From NCBI GenBank assembly GCA_031255645.1, contig JAIRSC010000107.1:1-36754 (forward strand): 36,754 bases of DNA. Reading direction: 5' to 3'. The position numbers and the translations under genes were made by a program. Shown here piece after piece: positions 27,314 through 36,253 of this stretch (position 1 is the stretch's first letter; every line of letters begins with the position of its first letter). This DNA comes from Treponema sp. Lineage in GTDB: Bacteria; Spirochaetota; Spirochaetia; Treponematales; Breznakiellaceae. The notes under the pieces were generated by a model. It saw only the letters and a list, made by a program, of their open reading frames with translations, did not search any database and had not been told where the DNA came from.

Positions 27314-28846
27314 TCAGATCTGCGATTTACGGATAAACTCCCGGTATTTTTCCGGATTGCTTTTGAAGGCCACTATCGGCTGCTCGTCTTCCGCTTTTCC
27401 CAGGGCGCTTGCCGCTTCGAAGAAAAGCCTGTCCGCGTTTATAAGGCGCCCCGAACGGGAACTGAGCCCGGCGCGGAGAGCCGTTTTGGAACCGTCCGGC
27501 AGATTTTTTAACACCCTGGCGTGGAATTCCTCGGCTTTGATAATTCCGTGATCCAGATCCGTATTGGGAATAATCACCGATATACCCCGGTTTCCCTTTT
27601 CAAAGGTCAGGTCTTTAAGGTTAAAGAAACGTACCGCCTCGCCGGCGAGTTTTTTGTAAAATTCGCCGTCCGGGACTTCCTCACATTCGAAAAGCAGCAT
27701 GACGAGATCCTGCTCAGACGCGGCGCAGCGGTGAATTTCCGAGGCGAGCCTGTCTATCGTATAGTCTTCCCAGCCTATGCCGCTTTTTGGCGAATAAAGT
27801 CCCCGAGGCCCGGCATCCGTTTTGGCGGACGGATAAGGTTCCGGTGATTCGGTATCCGTTTCGCCGGGCGGATAAAATTCCCCTGGCTCGCCCGATCCGG
27901 TATCCGATTCATCGAACGGATAAAATTCCCCCGGCTCGCCCGGTCCGGTATCCGATTCGTCGAACGGATAAAATTCTCCCGGCCCGGCATCCGTTTCCGC
28001 GGACGGTTCTTCGCCCGGCATTTCGAGCGTATCCTCGTCCAGGAAATCGTCCAGCGAAAATTCGTCGGAGCCGTCAAAACCGCCCGGACTTTTTTCCGTC
28101 TCCGTTTCCCCGAAGCTCTCGCCGTCTTCCGGTTCGGAAAAAGTGGTAAAATCAAAATCGTCGTCCAAATCTTCCTGTTCGTCCGCTTCTTCGGCGCGAT
28201 CTTCCGAATAGGAGGTTTCTTCCGCGTAGGAAGTTTCCGAATAAGTGCTTTCCGTCCGGGCGGTTTCCGGGCTCGCTTCGTCCGGCTCTGCGCGTTCCCG
28301 AATCCCGGCTTCTTCCGTAATTCCGGCGTTTTCTTTTTTCAGGATTGAAGACAGTATCAGCGTGAGGAAGGCGACAAGCAGGGCCGCCAGTATCGCCGCG
28401 AGCGATTGTTTCAGCGTTTTTACGAAAAGCGCGTAATCGACGACGTTGTAGGCGGCGTAAATGTTGACGTTTCGCAGGCCGCTGACATCCACCTGTTTCG
28501 CCGGCAGATAACCCGTTCCGGGGCGTCCGGCAAAGCCCGGCGTGGTTCCGTTCCTTACGACGATCCTTCCGGGCTCTTTTTCAAAGGCAAGTTCGCTTCC
28601 CGCGGACCCGGTTATGATTATTCCTTCAAGGGCCTCTCCGGCCCTGAGCCGTTCCTGTATCAGGTCCCCGCCGTTTTCCTCAAAAAAAACGTCCCGGGAA
28701 ACGAGGCCGGCTATGCCGTCCAGCTCCATTTCGGCGGTTTCTTTTTGCCGCCCAATGCCTCTGTATATCCGGTACGCCGCGAAAACGACCGACGCGGTAT
28801 AAACAAGAATACAAAACAGGGCAACTATCGAAGGAGTTTTCCGCAT
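27314..28846 (-). CDS. Membrane protein with acidic low-complexity linker and degenerate GGDEF-like C-terminal domain
   Basis: Two hydrophobic segments (VALFCILVYTASVVFAA and LAAILAALLVAFLTLILSSIL), Asp/Glu-rich middle, C-terminal FEKGNRGISVIIPNTDLDHGIIKAEEF...ADRLFFEAASALGKA aligning by eye with GGDEF. Confidence 0.7.
   Translation of the reverse strand: MRKTPSIVALFCILVYTASVVFAAYRIYRGIGRQKETAEMELDGIAGLVSRDVFFEENGGDLIQERLRAGEALEGIIITGSAGSELAFEKEPGRIVVRNGTTPGFAGRPGTGYLPAKQVDVSGLRNVNIYAAYNVVDYALFVKTLKQSLAAILAALLVAFLTLILSSILKKENAGITEEAGIRERAEPDEASPETARTESTYSETSYAEETSYSEDRAEEADEQEDLDDDFDFTTFSEPEDGESFGETETEKSPGGFDGSDEFSLDDFLDEDTLEMPGEEPSAETDAGPGEFYPFDESDTGPGEPGEFYPFDESDTGSGEPGEFYPPGETDTESPEPYPSAKTDAGPRGLYSPKSGIGWEDYTIDRLASEIHRCAASEQDLVMLLFECEEVPDGEFYKKLAGEAVRFFNLKDLTFEKGNRGISVIIPNTDLDHGIIKAEEFHARVLKNLPDGSKTALRAGLSSRSGRLINADRLFFEAASALGKAEDEQPIVAFKSNPEKYREFIRKSQI
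27806..27998 (-). repeat. Intragenic 48-bp/16-aa tandem repeats (GEFYPFDESDTGPGEP)
   Basis: GEFYPFDESDTGPGEP / GEFYPFDESDTGSGEP / GEFYPPGETDTESPEP; boundaries approximate. Confidence 0.8.
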
Positions 28847-28900
28847 GAAGAATAGTATATACGATTTTGCTTTTTTCTGCTAGAATATAACGGAAGAAAA

Positions 28901-29755
28901 ATGAAAAAAACGAGAAAACCCTGTCTTCCCGCGCCCTGGTATCCCCGCGATCCCGTGGAGCTGATGAATTTTCTTGACCCGTTTGCGCGGATAGAGCCCG
29001 CGGGCGACATTCCCGCCGCCGTCGCCCCCCACGCGGGCTGGCGTTATTCCGGCGTTCCGGCCGCGAAGGCCGCCGCGGCCCTTGCCGCTGAACCGGCGGA
29101 TACGGTCGCGGTAATAGGCGGCCACCTGCCGGGGGGCGCGAAGCCCCTGTTCGCGATGGAAGATTCGTGCCTTACCCCGCTTGGGGAAATGGAAATTGAC
29201 GCGGAACTCCGGGATCTTGTAAAAGACAGCCTGGACGGGCAGGAGGATGTTTGGGCCGACAACACGGTGGAAGTGCTCCTGCCAATCGTAAAACGTTTTT
29301 TTCCGGCGGCGAAGCTCCTTTGGGCGCGGTTTCCGGCGGAATTGTCCTCGTTTGAAGCCGGAAAAACCCTGGCGAAAGCGGCTTTGTCGCTGGGGCGGCG
29401 GGTAAAAGTCCTGGGTTCCACGGATCTTACCCATTACGGCTCCGCTTACGGCTTTAGCCCCCGGGGAAGCGGCCCCGGCGCCCTGGAATGGGTAAAAACC
29501 GTCAATGACCGCCGTTTTATTGAGGCGGTCATTGACGGAAATCCGCGGGACATACTGGACAGGGCGGAACGGGAACGGGCGGCCTGTTCGGCCGGGGCCG
29601 TGCTCGGCGCCCTGGGCTTTGCCGAAGAAACGGCCGGGAAAAACAGGCCGGCGGGGCGGCTTCTCGATTACCGGACCAGCGCCGATCTTACCGGCGATCC
29701 GGGCGATTCGTTTGTCGGGTATATGGCGTTTCTTTTTTGGAACGATTTTCGTTGA
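28901..29755 (+). CDS. MEMO1-family protein (AmmeMemoRadiSam system protein B-like)
   Basis: AVAPHAGWRYSG, VAVIGGHLPGG, GSTDLTHYGSAYGF, RAACSAGAVLGAL conserved positions. Confidence 0.85.
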   Translation: MKKTRKPCLPAPWYPRDPVELMNFLDPFARIEPAGDIPAAVAPHAGWRYSGVPAAKAAAALAAEPADTVAVIGGHLPGGAKPLFAMEDSCLTPLGEMEIDAELRDLVKDSLDGQEDVWADNTVEVLLPIVKRFFPAAKLLWARFPAELSSFEAGKTLAKAALSLGRRVKVLGSTDLTHYGSAYGFSPRGSGPGALEWVKTVNDRRFIEAVIDGNPRDILDRAERERAACSAGAVLGALGFAEETAGKNRPAGRLLDYRTSADLTGDPGDSFVGYMAFLFWNDFR

Positions 29756-29798
29756 ATAAAAAGTATTTTTCCTGTATGATTGCACGTAGATTGTCAAA

Positions 29799-29827
29799 AA
29801 CATCAAAAAACTTCGGTTTTGGATGTT
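29799..29827 (+). repeat. Hairpin with AAAACTTCGGTTTT core
   Basis: AACATC-aaAAAACTTCGGTTTTg-GATGTT between two same-strand genes. Confidence 0.6.
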
Positions 29828-29857
29828 CCCAAATTACTATTGTGAGGATTTTAATAC

Positions 29858-31027
29858 ATGTTGGATATCGGTCCGATTCACCGAACTGAATATGAGTTGG
29901 GCGAAGACCGATCAGAGCCCGTTTGTATCGCGGAAGCTCCGGGGCGGATTCATTTTATGGGGGAACACGGCGAAAACGGGGCCGGTTTGTTCCTTTCGTC
30001 GGCTGTCGACAGGACGATCCGCGTTTCGGTAAGCGTTCGCAAGGATAATTCCATCCGTTTTTTCGCCGCGGATCTTGGGGAACGGAAGCGCACGACCCTG
30101 GTAAATCTGAAGTACAAACGGGAAGACCGGTGGGCGAACTATATCAAGCTGGCAATTCACGTTTTTGCCGAACTGGGATACCCCGTAAAAGGCCTTAATT
30201 TTACCGTTTCGGGGAATATTCCCCAGCAGATCGGGCTGGCCTCGTCTACCGCGATAGAAGTCGCCGCCGCCGCCGCGCTAAAGGGCTATTATAAGGCGGC
30301 GATTCAGGAAAAAGAGCTTATACGGCGTCTGGTTAAGGCCCAGGCGGATTTTTTCGGAAAAGAATCCAGTCCCGTGGACTACCTTGTCGCCTTTTCGGCG
30401 CGTAAAAACCATTTTTTGGTCGTGGACGAGCTTAACCTCGAGGTAAAGCGGATTAAGTCTCCGCTTTCCAGGTACCGGTTCCTGCTTACGGATTCGCGGG
30501 TTCCCCGGCTTGGCGTGGAAGAAGAGTTAAAACAGCGCAGGCTCGATACCCGGAAAGGTCTGGAGATTCTTTCGCGGAAAAGAGAAGGGGCGAGCTTCAG
30601 GGAATTCGCCTCCGGGGATCTGCTTGATTCAATGGGCTCGTTTCCCGAAGAGATACGCCGCCGCTCTCTTCATGTGGTCGAGGAACTGCGGCGGGTTAAC
30701 GAAACGGCGGAGGCCCTGAAAAAGGCCGAATACGGGGAAATATCCAGGATTGTGTATTCTTCCCATGAAAGCCTGCGGGATTTGTACGAAGTTTCCTGCC
30801 CCGAAATCGACTGGCTTGTCAAACGCGCCCAGGAAACCGAAGGGACGCTTGGTTCCCGCATGACGGGCATGGGTTTCGGCGGCTGTACCTATACGATACT
30901 CAAGGAAAACGCCGAAAAAGAATACAGGCGGCGGCTTGAAGATTACGAGCGGATATTCGGCTTTCATCCCCTGGTTCACGAAATCCGGCTTGCCGCCGGC
31001 GCCAGGCTTGTTCCGGACGAGGCCTAA
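29858..31027 (+). CDS. Galactokinase-like GHMP kinase
   Basis: EAPGRIHFMGEHGENGAGLFLSSAVDR, IPQQIGLASSTAIEVAAAAAL, MTGMGFGGCTYTIL. Confidence 0.8.
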   Translation: MLDIGPIHRTEYELGEDRSEPVCIAEAPGRIHFMGEHGENGAGLFLSSAVDRTIRVSVSVRKDNSIRFFAADLGERKRTTLVNLKYKREDRWANYIKLAIHVFAELGYPVKGLNFTVSGNIPQQIGLASSTAIEVAAAAALKGYYKAAIQEKELIRRLVKAQADFFGKESSPVDYLVAFSARKNHFLVVDELNLEVKRIKSPLSRYRFLLTDSRVPRLGVEEELKQRRLDTRKGLEILSRKREGASFREFASGDLLDSMGSFPEEIRRRSLHVVEELRRVNETAEALKKAEYGEISRIVYSSHESLRDLYEVSCPEIDWLVKRAQETEGTLGSRMTGMGFGGCTYTILKENAEKEYRRRLEDYERIFGFHPLVHEIRLAAGARLVPDEA

Positions 31028-31029
31028 AC

Positions 31030-31716
31030 GTGGACGGCTTAAAAGCTTCCCTTGAGGAAGGGGTCAGGCTTTTCCGCATGAACCGCTGGGAACCGGCCCT
31101 GGCGGAACTGCTCAAGGTTGACGCGGACGGCTTTTCCGTGGAAGAGGCCGCCGATCTCGCCTACTATCTGGGGCTTTGCTATACCAAGCTGAGACGCTAC
31201 GACGACGCCCTGCTGTACCTGGAACAGGTTGTTACCTCTTCCCCCGATCCCCTGCGGATGTACCAGTGCCGCATGACCCTGGCCTATATCTACGCGATAA
31301 CCAGCCGTTCCAAACTCGCCGAATTCGAGCTTGGCAGGCTTGTGGAAGGCGGTTTTGAGTCCGTGCAGATGTACACGACACTGGCCTACGCGGCCTGGTC
31401 CCAGCGGCATTACCAGAAAGCCATAGACTACTATGAAAAAGCCCTTGATTTGGACGAAAATAATCCCACGGCCCTGAACGGCCTCGGTTATATCCTGGCC
31501 GATTCGGACCTGGACGTAGTCAGGGGCGTAAGGCTGTGCCGCAGGGCGGTGGACAAAAAACCCCAGAGTCCGGCGTATCTGGATTCGCTGGGATGGGCCT
31601 ATTTCAAAAGCGGCGACGCGGCCGAAGCCCGAATCTGGCTCAGGAGGGCGCTGGATATGGCTCCGTATCAGAAAGAAATACGCGAGCACATGAAAACCGT
31701 AGTCGCCCCCGAATGA
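31030..31716 (+). CDS. TPR-repeat protein
   Basis: ADLAYYLGLCYTKLRRYDDALLYLEQVV, HYQKAIDYYEKALDLDENNPTALNGLGYIL, AYLDSLGWAYFKSGDAAEARIWLRRAL. Confidence 0.85.
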   Translation: MDGLKASLEEGVRLFRMNRWEPALAELLKVDADGFSVEEAADLAYYLGLCYTKLRRYDDALLYLEQVVTSSPDPLRMYQCRMTLAYIYAITSRSKLAEFELGRLVEGGFESVQMYTTLAYAAWSQRHYQKAIDYYEKALDLDENNPTALNGLGYILADSDLDVVRGVRLCRRAVDKKPQSPAYLDSLGWAYFKSGDAAEARIWLRRALDMAPYQKEIREHMKTVVAPE

Positions 31717-31735
31717 GCGGGGAGGAAACAGCAGA

Positions 31736-33889
31736 GTGGCAAAAGAATACCGGATGATTCGCGGTCCGTCCCGCGGCCGGGCCTGTTCCCGTTTCGCGTT
31801 CTCCGCCTTTCTGTTCCTGCGGCTGTTGTTCGTTTTGGAGGCCCAGGAGTTTTTTCCGGTTCCGTCTCCGGCCCCTTCGGATTCGCGGGGACCGAATTAC
31901 CTTAACGGTCCCGGGCCGAGTCTTGGCGATACGCTTGACGCCCAAAGGGAATTCCGGCTGGGCGTTCAGGCCTATAACCGCTATGCGTTTAACGAGGCTA
32001 TTCTGGCCTTTGAAAAAGCGCTGTCGTACAGGCCCGCCGAAGAGCTTACCCTGGAGTGGCTTGGAAGGGCCTATTACCGCTCCGGCATGGAAGACACCGC
32101 GATAAGCCAGTGGCAGAGCGCGCTGGAACGCTCCGCGTCGGCTTCCGCGCAGCTGCTGCTGCGCAGCCGGATCGAAACGGTGCGGAACAGGAGGAGCCTT
32201 ATCCCCCTGGTTTCTTTCGCCGCCGGGGAACTGCGCTTTGTGGAGTCGGGCCGTTATCCCGGCAGGACCGAAAACGGCCTTTATTTCAGACAGCCGTCGT
32301 CCGTGCTGCCGATGGAAGACGGGACGGCCTGGGTCGCCGCCTACGGAAGCAACGAGCTTGTGCGGATAGACGTAAACGGCCTGATACGCCGCCGGGCGCG
32401 GGGGCCTATTAACGGCTTTGACAGGCCCTACGACGTGGTCAAGGCCCCGGACGGCCGGCTCTATGTATCCGAATACCGGGGCGGGCGGGTAAGCGTGCTG
32501 TCCGCCGCCGGAAACTGGCTTTCGTATATCGGGAGCCGGGGCAGGGGCGACGGGATGTTCGTAGGCCCACAGAACCTCGCCGTAGACGAAGACGGCTATC
32601 TCTACGTCGTGGATTACGGAAACAGGCGGATTTCCAAATTCGACCCCGACGGAACCTTTCTTTTTTCGTTTGGAAAAAAAGGCTACGGCTTCGACGGCTT
32701 TCTTTCTCCGACCGGCATCGCCTGTCTTGACCGGCGGGTCTTCGTCGCCGACGGGGTCTACAAAAAAATCTATGTATTCGACGGGAACGGAACCTATACG
32801 GGGGTTCTTGTGGAAGAAGGCCTTGGCGGGCCGGAAAGCATCCGTCCCGCTTCGGGAGGAAAGCTTCTCGTAGCCGATACCAACAGGGCGCTGCTTGTCG
32901 ATCCCGATTCGTCCGTCGTTACCGAACTCGGCGTTATCGGCGGCGGCGCCGTGCGCGTTACCGGCGCCGCTCTGGACAAAAACGGCAACATACTGGCCTC
33001 AAATTTCCGGGGCGACGAGGTCGTCGTAATGACGGAAGTCGACGACATGGCTTCGGGTTTCTTTGTACAGATAGACCGGGTAATAGCCGACGCCTTTCCC
33101 GAAGTGACCGTCGAGCTTTCCGTTCAGGACAGGAACAGGCGGCCCATCGTCGGGCTGGACGGAAGGAATTTCCTCCTTTCCGAAAACAACAGAACCGCGG
33201 CGGGACAAACTTTTTTGGGCGCGGCCTATCTTTCGGAAAACTGCGGCATTTCCGTGCTGTTTGAGCGCTCTTCGGAAACGGAAGCCCTGCGCGACGATCT
33301 GGCGGCGGCCCTTAGGGACATAGCCGGTTCCGCCGGGGGCGCCCGGATTGTGTCGGTTGTTTCGGCGGGCCGGACTCCGGTACGGGAACGGGTGGGCGCC
33401 GGGGCTTCGGGCCTTGCCGCCGCGGCGAGGGGCGGCGTTTACAGCCCCTACTGGAGCTTCGATCAGGGGCTTCGCCTTGCCGCCACGGACCTTCTGCCCG
33501 GAGAAAAAAAGCGCGCCGTAGTTTTTGTTACTTCCGGCTCTCCGGGCGAATTCGGCTTTGAAAACTACAGCCTTTCGGAGCTTGCGGCGTATCTGTCCAA
33601 CAACGGCATCGCGTTTTACGCGGTCGTCGTGGGAAACGGCAGGGTTTCGGGAGAGCTGCAATACCTTTGCGAGGAAACGGGCGGCGAGGCGGTGGATCTG
33701 TACCGGCCCCTGGGAATCGGCCCGGCTATCCGCTCAATAGCCGAAAAAGGATCCGGCTCTTACGCGCTACGTTACCGTTCCTCGTTGTCCACGAACTTCG
33801 GCAATAATTATCTTCCCGTAGAAGCGGAAGTGTACCTGCTTGAACGTTCCGGCAGGGATCGTACCGGCTATTTTGCCCCGCTGGAATAA
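31736..33889 (+). CDS. Exported TPR / NHL beta-propeller / VWA-like protein
   Basis: Signal-like N-terminus, TPR (AILAFEKALSYRPAEELTLEWLGRAYYRSG), NHL repeats (GMFVGPQNLAVDEDGYLYVVDYGNRRISKFDPDGTFLFSFG), VWA-like C-terminus; GTG start with GGAGG. Confidence 0.75.
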   Translation: MAKEYRMIRGPSRGRACSRFAFSAFLFLRLLFVLEAQEFFPVPSPAPSDSRGPNYLNGPGPSLGDTLDAQREFRLGVQAYNRYAFNEAILAFEKALSYRPAEELTLEWLGRAYYRSGMEDTAISQWQSALERSASASAQLLLRSRIETVRNRRSLIPLVSFAAGELRFVESGRYPGRTENGLYFRQPSSVLPMEDGTAWVAAYGSNELVRIDVNGLIRRRARGPINGFDRPYDVVKAPDGRLYVSEYRGGRVSVLSAAGNWLSYIGSRGRGDGMFVGPQNLAVDEDGYLYVVDYGNRRISKFDPDGTFLFSFGKKGYGFDGFLSPTGIACLDRRVFVADGVYKKIYVFDGNGTYTGVLVEEGLGGPESIRPASGGKLLVADTNRALLVDPDSSVVTELGVIGGGAVRVTGAALDKNGNILASNFRGDEVVVMTEVDDMASGFFVQIDRVIADAFPEVTVELSVQDRNRRPIVGLDGRNFLLSENNRTAAGQTFLGAAYLSENCGISVLFERSSETEALRDDLAAALRDIAGSAGGARIVSVVSAGRTPVRERVGAGASGLAAAARGGVYSPYWSFDQGLRLAATDLLPGEKKRAVVFVTSGSPGEFGFENYSLSELAAYLSNNGIAFYAVVVGNGRVSGELQYLCEETGGEAVDLYRPLGIGPAIRSIAEKGSGSYALRYRSSLSTNFGNNYLPVEAEVYLLERSGRDRTGYFAPLE

Positions 33890-33914
33890 TGCCGGGGCGA
33901 AGCCGCCTCGCGTT

Positions 33915-34097
33915 CTATTTTGCAATTCGTGGTATTTTTTTTGCCGCTGCGTCCCAGGTATTTAAATACCAATGCATGTTTAAATAATCATCCATTGTTT
34001 CTTCATCAGGAATATATAAAAACAATTGTCCGGTTTCCTGAGCGGATATATGTACGGACAGGCAAATAAAAACGGCACAAAGCGCCTGTTTTAACAT
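33915..34097 (-). CDS. Small secreted hypothetical protein (60 aa)
   Basis: Signal peptide MLKQALCAVFICLSVHISAQ; GGAGGAAAC upstream of ATG. Confidence 0.5.
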   Translation of the reverse strand: MLKQALCAVFICLSVHISAQETGQLFLYIPDEETMDDYLNMHWYLNTWDAAAKKIPRIAK

Positions 34098-34127
34098 CTG
34101 TTTCCTCCATTAAGACAAGACAGAACG

Positions 34128-36239
34128 CTAGAACGGCAGCCTGATTCCGCCGGGGATAACGTTTTGAAGCGCCCTGCCGGCTTCTTCTTCCGCCCTGTTT
34201 ATGGCTTCTTCCGCGGCGCCGCGGATTTTTCGTTCGGCTTCGTTCTTTTTTTCTTCCAGGGAGGTTTTTAACTGGTCCACGGCGTTCCGGTCTCCCCTTG
34301 CCGCGGCGAATATCGCGTCCATGTCTTCCCGCGAAACCCAGCGTTCGTCCAGATAGGCGGAAAGTTTTTCCCGCAGCGCCCGTTCAACGGCTTCCTCGGC
34401 CTGCCTGATATACCGTTCGGCGGCGCGGCGCAGGGCCGCCGAGATAAGGTCGCCTATGTTGGTCGTAATCGAAAAATTTTCGTCCCCCGCCGAAGTATGC
34501 TCGTACTGCAGGGCCAGGTTGACGCTGTTTTGTTCCGTTAACACTTCCGAAATCACCTCGGCTATCGTTCCCCGGGGATCCACAAGCTGAGGTTCTTTTA
34601 TGTCGACGCCTCCCCCGCCCGCCGCCGCGCCGCCGCGGCCGCCCGAAAAGTTGGCGTTAAAGCCGACCGCGCCGGAAAAGCCCCCGATGCCGACGGCGCT
34701 CAGATTGCCCCGAAGATCCAGCGGAAAGTTGTCTCCCGTAACGGCGGCGCTGAAGTATTGCCGCGCGGTGGTTCTGAAATCGGCGCTGCCGTCAAAGCGG
34801 GTCGTTCTGCCGTAACTGCCCTGTTCGGTAAGGGCAAGTTTCAGTTCCGTGGGCCTGCCGCTCAGATCCGGGTCGGAGCTGACGCCGCGCAGATCGAAAC
34901 CCCAGTTCCATCCGCCCAGGGTAAAATCCGAAGCCATGATTCCCAAATAAAACACCGGGTAGGCCTGGGTCGGAAACGCGACGTTCCTGCCCCGGAACGT
35001 CCGCTTTTTTGGTTTCGGTTCCGATTTGGGGATTCGGGCCTGCAGGGCCTTGATCTTTTCGAAGGCCTCAAGGGCCCTTTGACCGTAGGCTATGTATTGT
35101 TCGACTTCGTCGGAAAGTATCTCCCGTATTGAAGGTTCAAGGGCTCTCAGGGCGTTGCCGCTTCCAAGATCGAGATACGATTTAAGATGATCGATATCGC
35201 CCTGCAGGGCTTCTCTGGCGGTCCTTTCGAGATTCCGCGCCGTATTGATGTCGGTCTGAACGCCGTCGACAATGGTTTCGACCTCGTCCCGGGCGCTTTC
35301 CACCGAAGCGGCCAGCGCGTTTACCTCCGATACGATTTTTGCCGCTTCTTCCGCGCGTCTGATATTGTTGATATTGATATTCAGGACAGGCTGAACGGCG
35401 CTCCGCAATTCGGCGACCTGCGCGTTCGCCCGGGCATACTGGTTTTCCCAGCGGGCTCTGGCTTCGTCATAGGCCGACAGGGCGGACTGGAACGCCGCGG
35501 GAGACGCCAGCTTGTCGTATTCCCGTTCAAGAAGCCCCATCGCGTCAAAGTTCGACAGATCCACCAGGGGCGGCGCGGGCGGCTTTTCGCGCCGGGCGGC
35601 GATTTTCGCGGCGTATTCGGGTATGGCGCCGGATACGCCGCGGGGGGTTCCGAAGCGGAGACTGTCGGCCCGGAGTTCCTCAATGTAGATTTTGCCGCGC
35701 AGTACCGCCTGGGGTTTCAGCCGGATCTCAAGCCTGCCGGTCTCGAACAAATTTTTCATCGGTTCGTCGCGGTTGGCCACGGTTACGGATTCTATGCCGA
35801 TGCGGAACCGGATTAGTCCCAGATGGAATTTGTTTACGTCGCAGCGGGCCTCAAATACGTTTTCAAGCCCCCGTTCCAAAAGGCCTTCAAGTACCGGATC
35901 CATAAAGATCATAAAAAAGATCACAAGGGAAGTAACAAGAACGGCAAAAGCCGTTAACGGCAAAAGTTTTACCGCCATCTGGCGGTTTTTCTTTATCGCT
36001 TTGGCGAGGATCACAAGCCGTTTGAGGGTTCCGGCCATTGCCTTCTTTTCTTCGTCACCGGCCTGTTCGTCCAGGGGCTTCGCGAAAGCTTCTTTAAGGG
36101 TATAAACCCCCTCGTTCAGATCGAAGACGGAAACAAGAAATTCCCTGTCGCCGGGCTGTTCGATAAATTTGAGCAGCCGTTTGGTAAAGCGTTTTTCCGT
36201 ATACGGCCTGCGGAATATGGCCGGAACTTTTTTCGACAT
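34128..36239 (-). CDS. TIGR03545-family conserved protein
   Basis: One N-terminal TM segment, coiled-coil middle, C-terminal repeats of charged helices; paired with the upstream TIGR03546-like gene; start MSKKVPAIF at 36239 with GGAGGGAAACC. Confidence 0.65.
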   Translation of the reverse strand: MSKKVPAIFRRPYTEKRFTKRLLKFIEQPGDREFLVSVFDLNEGVYTLKEAFAKPLDEQAGDEEKKAMAGTLKRLVILAKAIKKNRQMAVKLLPLTAFAVLVTSLVIFFMIFMDPVLEGLLERGLENVFEARCDVNKFHLGLIRFRIGIESVTVANRDEPMKNLFETGRLEIRLKPQAVLRGKIYIEELRADSLRFGTPRGVSGAIPEYAAKIAARREKPPAPPLVDLSNFDAMGLLEREYDKLASPAAFQSALSAYDEARARWENQYARANAQVAELRSAVQPVLNININNIRRAEEAAKIVSEVNALAASVESARDEVETIVDGVQTDINTARNLERTAREALQGDIDHLKSYLDLGSGNALRALEPSIREILSDEVEQYIAYGQRALEAFEKIKALQARIPKSEPKPKKRTFRGRNVAFPTQAYPVFYLGIMASDFTLGGWNWGFDLRGVSSDPDLSGRPTELKLALTEQGSYGRTTRFDGSADFRTTARQYFSAAVTGDNFPLDLRGNLSAVGIGGFSGAVGFNANFSGGRGGAAAGGGGVDIKEPQLVDPRGTIAEVISEVLTEQNSVNLALQYEHTSAGDENFSITTNIGDLISAALRRAAERYIRQAEEAVERALREKLSAYLDERWVSREDMDAIFAAARGDRNAVDQLKTSLEEKKNEAERKIRGAAEEAINRAEEEAGRALQNVIPGGIRLPF

Positions 36240-36253
36240 GGTTTCCCTCCGCG

